Origin: Desulfovibrio sp.
GTDB taxonomy: Bacteria > Desulfobacterota > Desulfovibrionia > Desulfovibrionales > Desulfovibrionaceae
DNA length: 36,093 bases
NCBI GenBank assembly: GCA_031275955.1
Contig: JAISNZ010000039.1
Location: 1 to 36,093, forward strand
Direction: 5' to 3'
Part shown: positions 33,215 to 36,093 of the stretch, piece by piece
Layout: each line of letters starts with the position of its first letter
How positions within the stretch are numbered: the stretch's first letter is position 1
The notes under the pieces: generated by a model
Seen by the model: only the letters and a program-made list of their open reading frames with translations
Told to the model about the DNA's origin: nothing
Databases searched by the model: none
Made by a program: the position numbers and the translations under genes

Positions 33215-33243
33215 TTGCCTCGCCCGGCGTTTTCCTCTATGGT
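33215..33243 (+). promoter_or_regulatory. Candidate promoter for the TonB-dependent receptor gene
   Basis: TTGCCT and TATGGT are spaced by 17 bases in the 126-base gap after ruvB, 43 bases before the receptor ATG. This supports the receptor as the start of a new transcription unit. No Fur-type box or cobalamin riboswitch is recognisable in the short leader. Confidence 0.45.
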
Positions 33244-33286
33244 CACACGAAATAAAAATTCGTAATACCAGAAGGAGTGAAACACC

Positions 33287-35407
33287 ATGCGCCAGGGCAT
33301 TTTCGTTTTCCTCGTCTGTCTTTTGGTCTGGAATCTGGCGGCCCTTCCCGCCCTGTCCCAGGACTCCCCCGCTCCGGAACAGGTCTTGCCGGAGTCCGCC
33401 GGCTCCGCCCTGCCGACACAGGGTTCCCTGACACAGGGTTCCCTGACCGCCTATACCCTGCCGGAAGTCACGGTTTACGGCCTGGCCGATCAGCCGCCCT
33501 CCACCCCGGTGACCACCAGTTTCGGCACCCAGTTCAACGTCGTCACCGAGGAGCAGATCAGCCGCCAGGGGGCGCTGGATTTTTACGACGCCCTGCGCAA
33601 CGTGCCCGGCGTCATGTACCGCAAGAGCAACATCATCGGCGGCCAGACCAGCCACAGCCTGTATATCCGCGGCCGGGGGGCCAGCCATCCCAGCCCGGAC
33701 CTGAACATCTATTTCGACGACGTGCCCCGCAGCGGCGTACTCTACGGGCAGGCCCTGGCCGACGGCATCCCCGTCTACGCCCTGGGCGGCATGGAGATCT
33801 ACAAGTACCCGCAGCCCTCGCGTTTCGGCAGCGGCTACGGCATGGTGAATTTTATCCCCAAGTATATGGCCGAGGAGGGCCAGGAGGCGCGTTTCGGCTT
33901 TGAAGGCGGCAGTTACGCCACCTTTGCCGAGAACGTCGGCCTGGGCATGAAGAAGGGAGTCTGGGACATCTACGCCGCCCAGAGCCTGCTTTCCACCGAA
34001 GGGCATGTGGCTCATTCCGGCGGCTGGCAGGAAAGCTACTACCTCAACACCGGCCTGCAACTGGGAGAACACTGGAGTCTCAGATTCATGGGCAATTACG
34101 TTTACGCGGAAACCGACAAGCCGAACACCCCCCTTACCCGCCAACGGGGGAGCCCGCGCCGGTTCGACACCGAAACCTCCCTCACCACCCTGACCCTGTC
34201 CAATACCTACGCCGACGCCTCGGGCTATGTGAAGGGCTATTACAACAACACCAACTTCTGGCTGGTGGGAGAAACCAGCGGCGGCGTCCCCAATGCCGCC
34301 ACCTCCAGGCAGTCCAACGACCTGTGGGGGCTGCGGGCGCGGGAAACCTTCTCCCTCTGGGAGGGGAGCGAGATCGTGGCCGGTTTCGATCTGGACAGGA
34401 TGGATCTGGCGAACGAACAGAGATTCCGGGACAACCGATCGACCGTCACCTGGAACTTCCCGGACCAGACGGTGTTTTCCCCCTATGCCGCCGTGAGCCA
34501 GTTCCTCGGCAGCGAGGACGGCTTTCACCTCATCCCCTCCGCGGGTCTGCGTCTGTACAGCAACTCCGTCTTTGAGGACAAGGCCGCTCCCCAGGCCGGC
34601 CTGATCCTCGGCTACGCCCATACCGACCTGAACTTCAACTACGCCCGGGGCGTCAACTACCCCAGTCCCGTCATTCTGCAGAATTACCTGGGCAATGCCT
34701 CCCTGCCCTCCAGCCTGGATACGGAAGAGATCCGGCCGGAGATCGTGGATCACTACGAACTGGGCCTGACGCACACCTGGCCGGGCCTGGCGAGGCTGAG
34801 CGGCACCTTCTTCTACGACCGGGGCAGGGATCGGACCAGGGCCTACATGTACGGCAACCAGCCGTCCAGCGTGTCTTTTTTCAATTCCTCCGCCTCCCGC
34901 TACAGGATCCGGGGCCTGGAACTCGCCGGCAGCCTGACCCCTCTGGAGGGCCTGGAACTCTTCGCCGGGGCGACCTGGCTGCGGGCCAAGGCCGTGGGCG
35001 ACGACGGCCTGGAGAGGGACAGGATGCCCTATACGCCGGACTTTGCCCTGCAGACCGGCTTTTCCTGGAAGTTTCACGAGAACTTCCGCCTGAGCGGGGA
35101 CTACCAGCACCTTCAGGGCGTGTATGACGGGACGGCCGCCCGGACCACGAACCCGGCCGCTCCCGCCAGCGACTTCAGCCGGCTGACCAAATTGAACAAA
35201 CTCAAGGACATCGACGTGGTCAACCTGCGCCTGGACTATCTCTTTTCCTATGAACCCCTGGCCCTGAAGGAAGGAAAGCTCTTCTTCGCCGTGGACAATG
35301 TGTTTGACGCCGACTACGCCTATACCAAGGAGGTCTCCGCAACGGATTCCGCTTCCTACTGGATGCCCGGCACGACCTTCATGCTGGGCCTGGAACTGAA
35401 ATTCTGA
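33287..35407 (+). CDS. TonB-dependent outer membrane receptor
   Basis: The 706-residue protein has a signal peptide (MRQGIFVFLVCLLVWNLAALPALSQ), a TonB-box-like LPEVTVYG near residue 60, a plug domain (FNVVTEEQISRQGALDFYDALRNVPGVMYR ... SLYIRGRGASHPSPDLNIYFDDVP ... MEIYKYPQPSRFGSGYGMVNFIP), and a beta-barrel with alternating aromatic strands. It ends in the terminal phenylalanine (LGLELKF) required for outer membrane assembly. It would import a metal chelate or similar large solute using TonB energy; the ligand is unknown. AAGGAG lies seven bases before the ATG. A 15-base tandem repeat encodes TQGSL twice in the mature N-terminus. The methyltransferase gene follows at 27 bases. Confidence 0.92.
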   Translation: MRQGIFVFLVCLLVWNLAALPALSQDSPAPEQVLPESAGSALPTQGSLTQGSLTAYTLPEVTVYGLADQPPSTPVTTSFGTQFNVVTEEQISRQGALDFYDALRNVPGVMYRKSNIIGGQTSHSLYIRGRGASHPSPDLNIYFDDVPRSGVLYGQALADGIPVYALGGMEIYKYPQPSRFGSGYGMVNFIPKYMAEEGQEARFGFEGGSYATFAENVGLGMKKGVWDIYAAQSLLSTEGHVAHSGGWQESYYLNTGLQLGEHWSLRFMGNYVYAETDKPNTPLTRQRGSPRRFDTETSLTTLTLSNTYADASGYVKGYYNNTNFWLVGETSGGVPNAATSRQSNDLWGLRARETFSLWEGSEIVAGFDLDRMDLANEQRFRDNRSTVTWNFPDQTVFSPYAAVSQFLGSEDGFHLIPSAGLRLYSNSVFEDKAAPQAGLILGYAHTDLNFNYARGVNYPSPVILQNYLGNASLPSSLDTEEIRPEIVDHYELGLTHTWPGLARLSGTFFYDRGRDRTRAYMYGNQPSSVSFFNSSASRYRIRGLELAGSLTPLEGLELFAGATWLRAKAVGDDGLERDRMPYTPDFALQTGFSWKFHENFRLSGDYQHLQGVYDGTAARTTNPAAPASDFSRLTKLNKLKDIDVVNLRLDYLFSYEPLALKEGKLFFAVDNVFDADYAYTKEVSATDSASYWMPGTTFMLGLELKF
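33416..33445 (+). repeat. Two-copy 15-base tandem repeat in the receptor N-terminus
   Basis: ACACAGGGTTCCCTG occurs twice in tandem and encodes TQGSLTQGSL between the signal peptide and the plug domain. The unit length is a multiple of three, so copy-number change would keep the frame. Confidence 0.8.
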
Positions 35408-35434
35408 CCGGCGCCCGCCGCAGGAGGATGGCCT

Positions 35435-36082
35435 ATGCCCCCCGCTGAAAGAGGATGCCCCATGCCGCCCGCGTCGGAACGGGAGGAGCGCCGGCGCCGG
35501 TTTTTCGATCAGGCCGCCGAGGGCTGGGAGGAACGCCACTATCCCCCGGAAATCCGCGCCCGCCTGGAGCCTTTTCTGGCGCGCCTGGCCACGGCCCCGG
35601 GCCTGACCATTCTGGACGCGGGCTGCGGCCGGGGGATACTGCTGCCCCATCTGCGCCGCCTTGGCGGGCGGGACGCCCGGCTCATCGCCCTGGACGCCTC
35701 CGCCGCCATGCTCAGGGGAGTGGCGGACAAGGACCCTGGGGCTGTGGCCCTGCACGCCCGGGCGGAAAGCATCCCCCTGATCGACGCCTATGTGGACAGG
35801 GTCCTTTGCTTTGCCGCCTTCCCCCATTTTGAGGATCAGGCCGGGGCGGCCCGCGAATTCCACCGGGTGCTGAAGCCCGGCGGCCTCGCCCTGGTGCTGC
35901 ATCTGGCCAGCGCAAAGGCCGTCAACCGCCACCACGAGGACCATCCGGCCGTGCGCGGCGATCGCCTGCCCGACGAAAAAACCATGCGGGATCTCTTCCT
36001 GCGGGTGGGGTTCGTCCGGGTCAGCCTGGAGGAAAGCGCGGACTCCTACTGTTTCTCCGCGGAAAAGGAAGGGAAACGCTGA
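35435..36082 (+). CDS. SAM-dependent methyltransferase (type 11)
   Basis: The 215-residue protein is a class I methyltransferase with ERRRRFFDQAAEGWEERHYPPE at the N-terminus (the usual FDxxAxxWD start), motif I ILDAGCGRGILLPHL, ALDASAAMLRGV, the CFAAFPHFEDQAGAAREFHRVLKPGG block and a short C-terminal domain. AGGAGG precedes the ATG at 35435 by seven bases; a second in-frame start at 35462 has similar surroundings. It lies 27 bases after the TonB receptor and is probably co-transcribed, so it may act on the imported compound or in a linked pathway. Its substrate is not predictable. Confidence 0.88.
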   Translation: MPPAERGCPMPPASEREERRRRFFDQAAEGWEERHYPPEIRARLEPFLARLATAPGLTILDAGCGRGILLPHLRRLGGRDARLIALDASAAMLRGVADKDPGAVALHARAESIPLIDAYVDRVLCFAAFPHFEDQAGAAREFHRVLKPGGLALVLHLASAKAVNRHHEDHPAVRGDRLPDEKTMRDLFLRVGFVRVSLEESADSYCFSAEKEGKR

Positions 36083-36093
36083 TGTCTTTCCTT
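36082..36093 (+). CDS. Start of a further gene cut by the window end
   Basis: The methyltransferase stop overlaps an ATG (TGATG), from which MSFL can be read before the sequence ends. The preceding GGAAGGGAAACG could be its ribosome site. The overlap suggests an operon with the receptor and methyltransferase genes; nothing can be said of the product. Confidence 0.35.

Overview
The window is one contiguous piece of a GC-rich, Gram-negative, probably anaerobic bacterial genome. The RuvA/RuvB pair, the GlpC-type two-cluster Fe-S protein, the TonB-dependent receptor and an ABC-exported surface polysaccharide locus would all fit a Desulfovibrionaceae-like (Desulfobacterota) host. That placement is inference from protein style, not a search. 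I see no tRNA, rRNA or CRISPR array.

Region 1 (1-20130, all + strand) is a surface polysaccharide (O-antigen or capsule type) locus. It holds a sugar-1-phosphate nucleotidyltransferase, seven glycosyltransferase genes (three of them large multidomain fusions), a membrane O-acyltransferase, an SDR sugar epimerase/reductase, the ABC exporter Wzm/Wzt, and three stand-alone methyltransferase-type genes around wzt. There is no Wzx/Wzy pair, so the glycan is probably assembled in the cytoplasm and exported by Wzm/Wzt. The Wzt C-terminal domain and the clustered methyltransferases suggest chain-end modification that licenses export. Two marks of variability stand out: a pair of related MITE-like elements in opposite orientation flanking one glycosyltransferase gene, and a ten-G homopolymer inside the SDR coding sequence where a one-base slip in either direction causes early termination.

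Region 2 (20131-22359) has an M20 peptidase (ArgE/DapE type, - strand) and a divergent nitroreductase. The stop codon and last residues of the peptidase lie in a third, truncated copy of the MITE end.

Region 3 (22360-30262) is an accessory metabolic island: a LysR regulator, a DUF6125-like protein, an MFS anion symporter, a YtcJ-type metal amidohydrolase, a class III CoA-transferase and an EamA exporter. Four copies of a second palindromic repeat family lie in four of its gaps, all in one orientation. From DUF6125 to CoA-transferase the genes look like one uptake-hydrolysis-CoA activation module of unknown substrate. A possible transposase remnant with a striking dyad lies in front of glpC.

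Region 4 (30263-36093) holds a GlpC-like Fe-S protein without glpA/glpB, the ruvA-ruvB operon with a candidate promoter, a TonB-dependent receptor with its own candidate promoter, a SAM methyltransferase, and the first codons of another gene at the edge.
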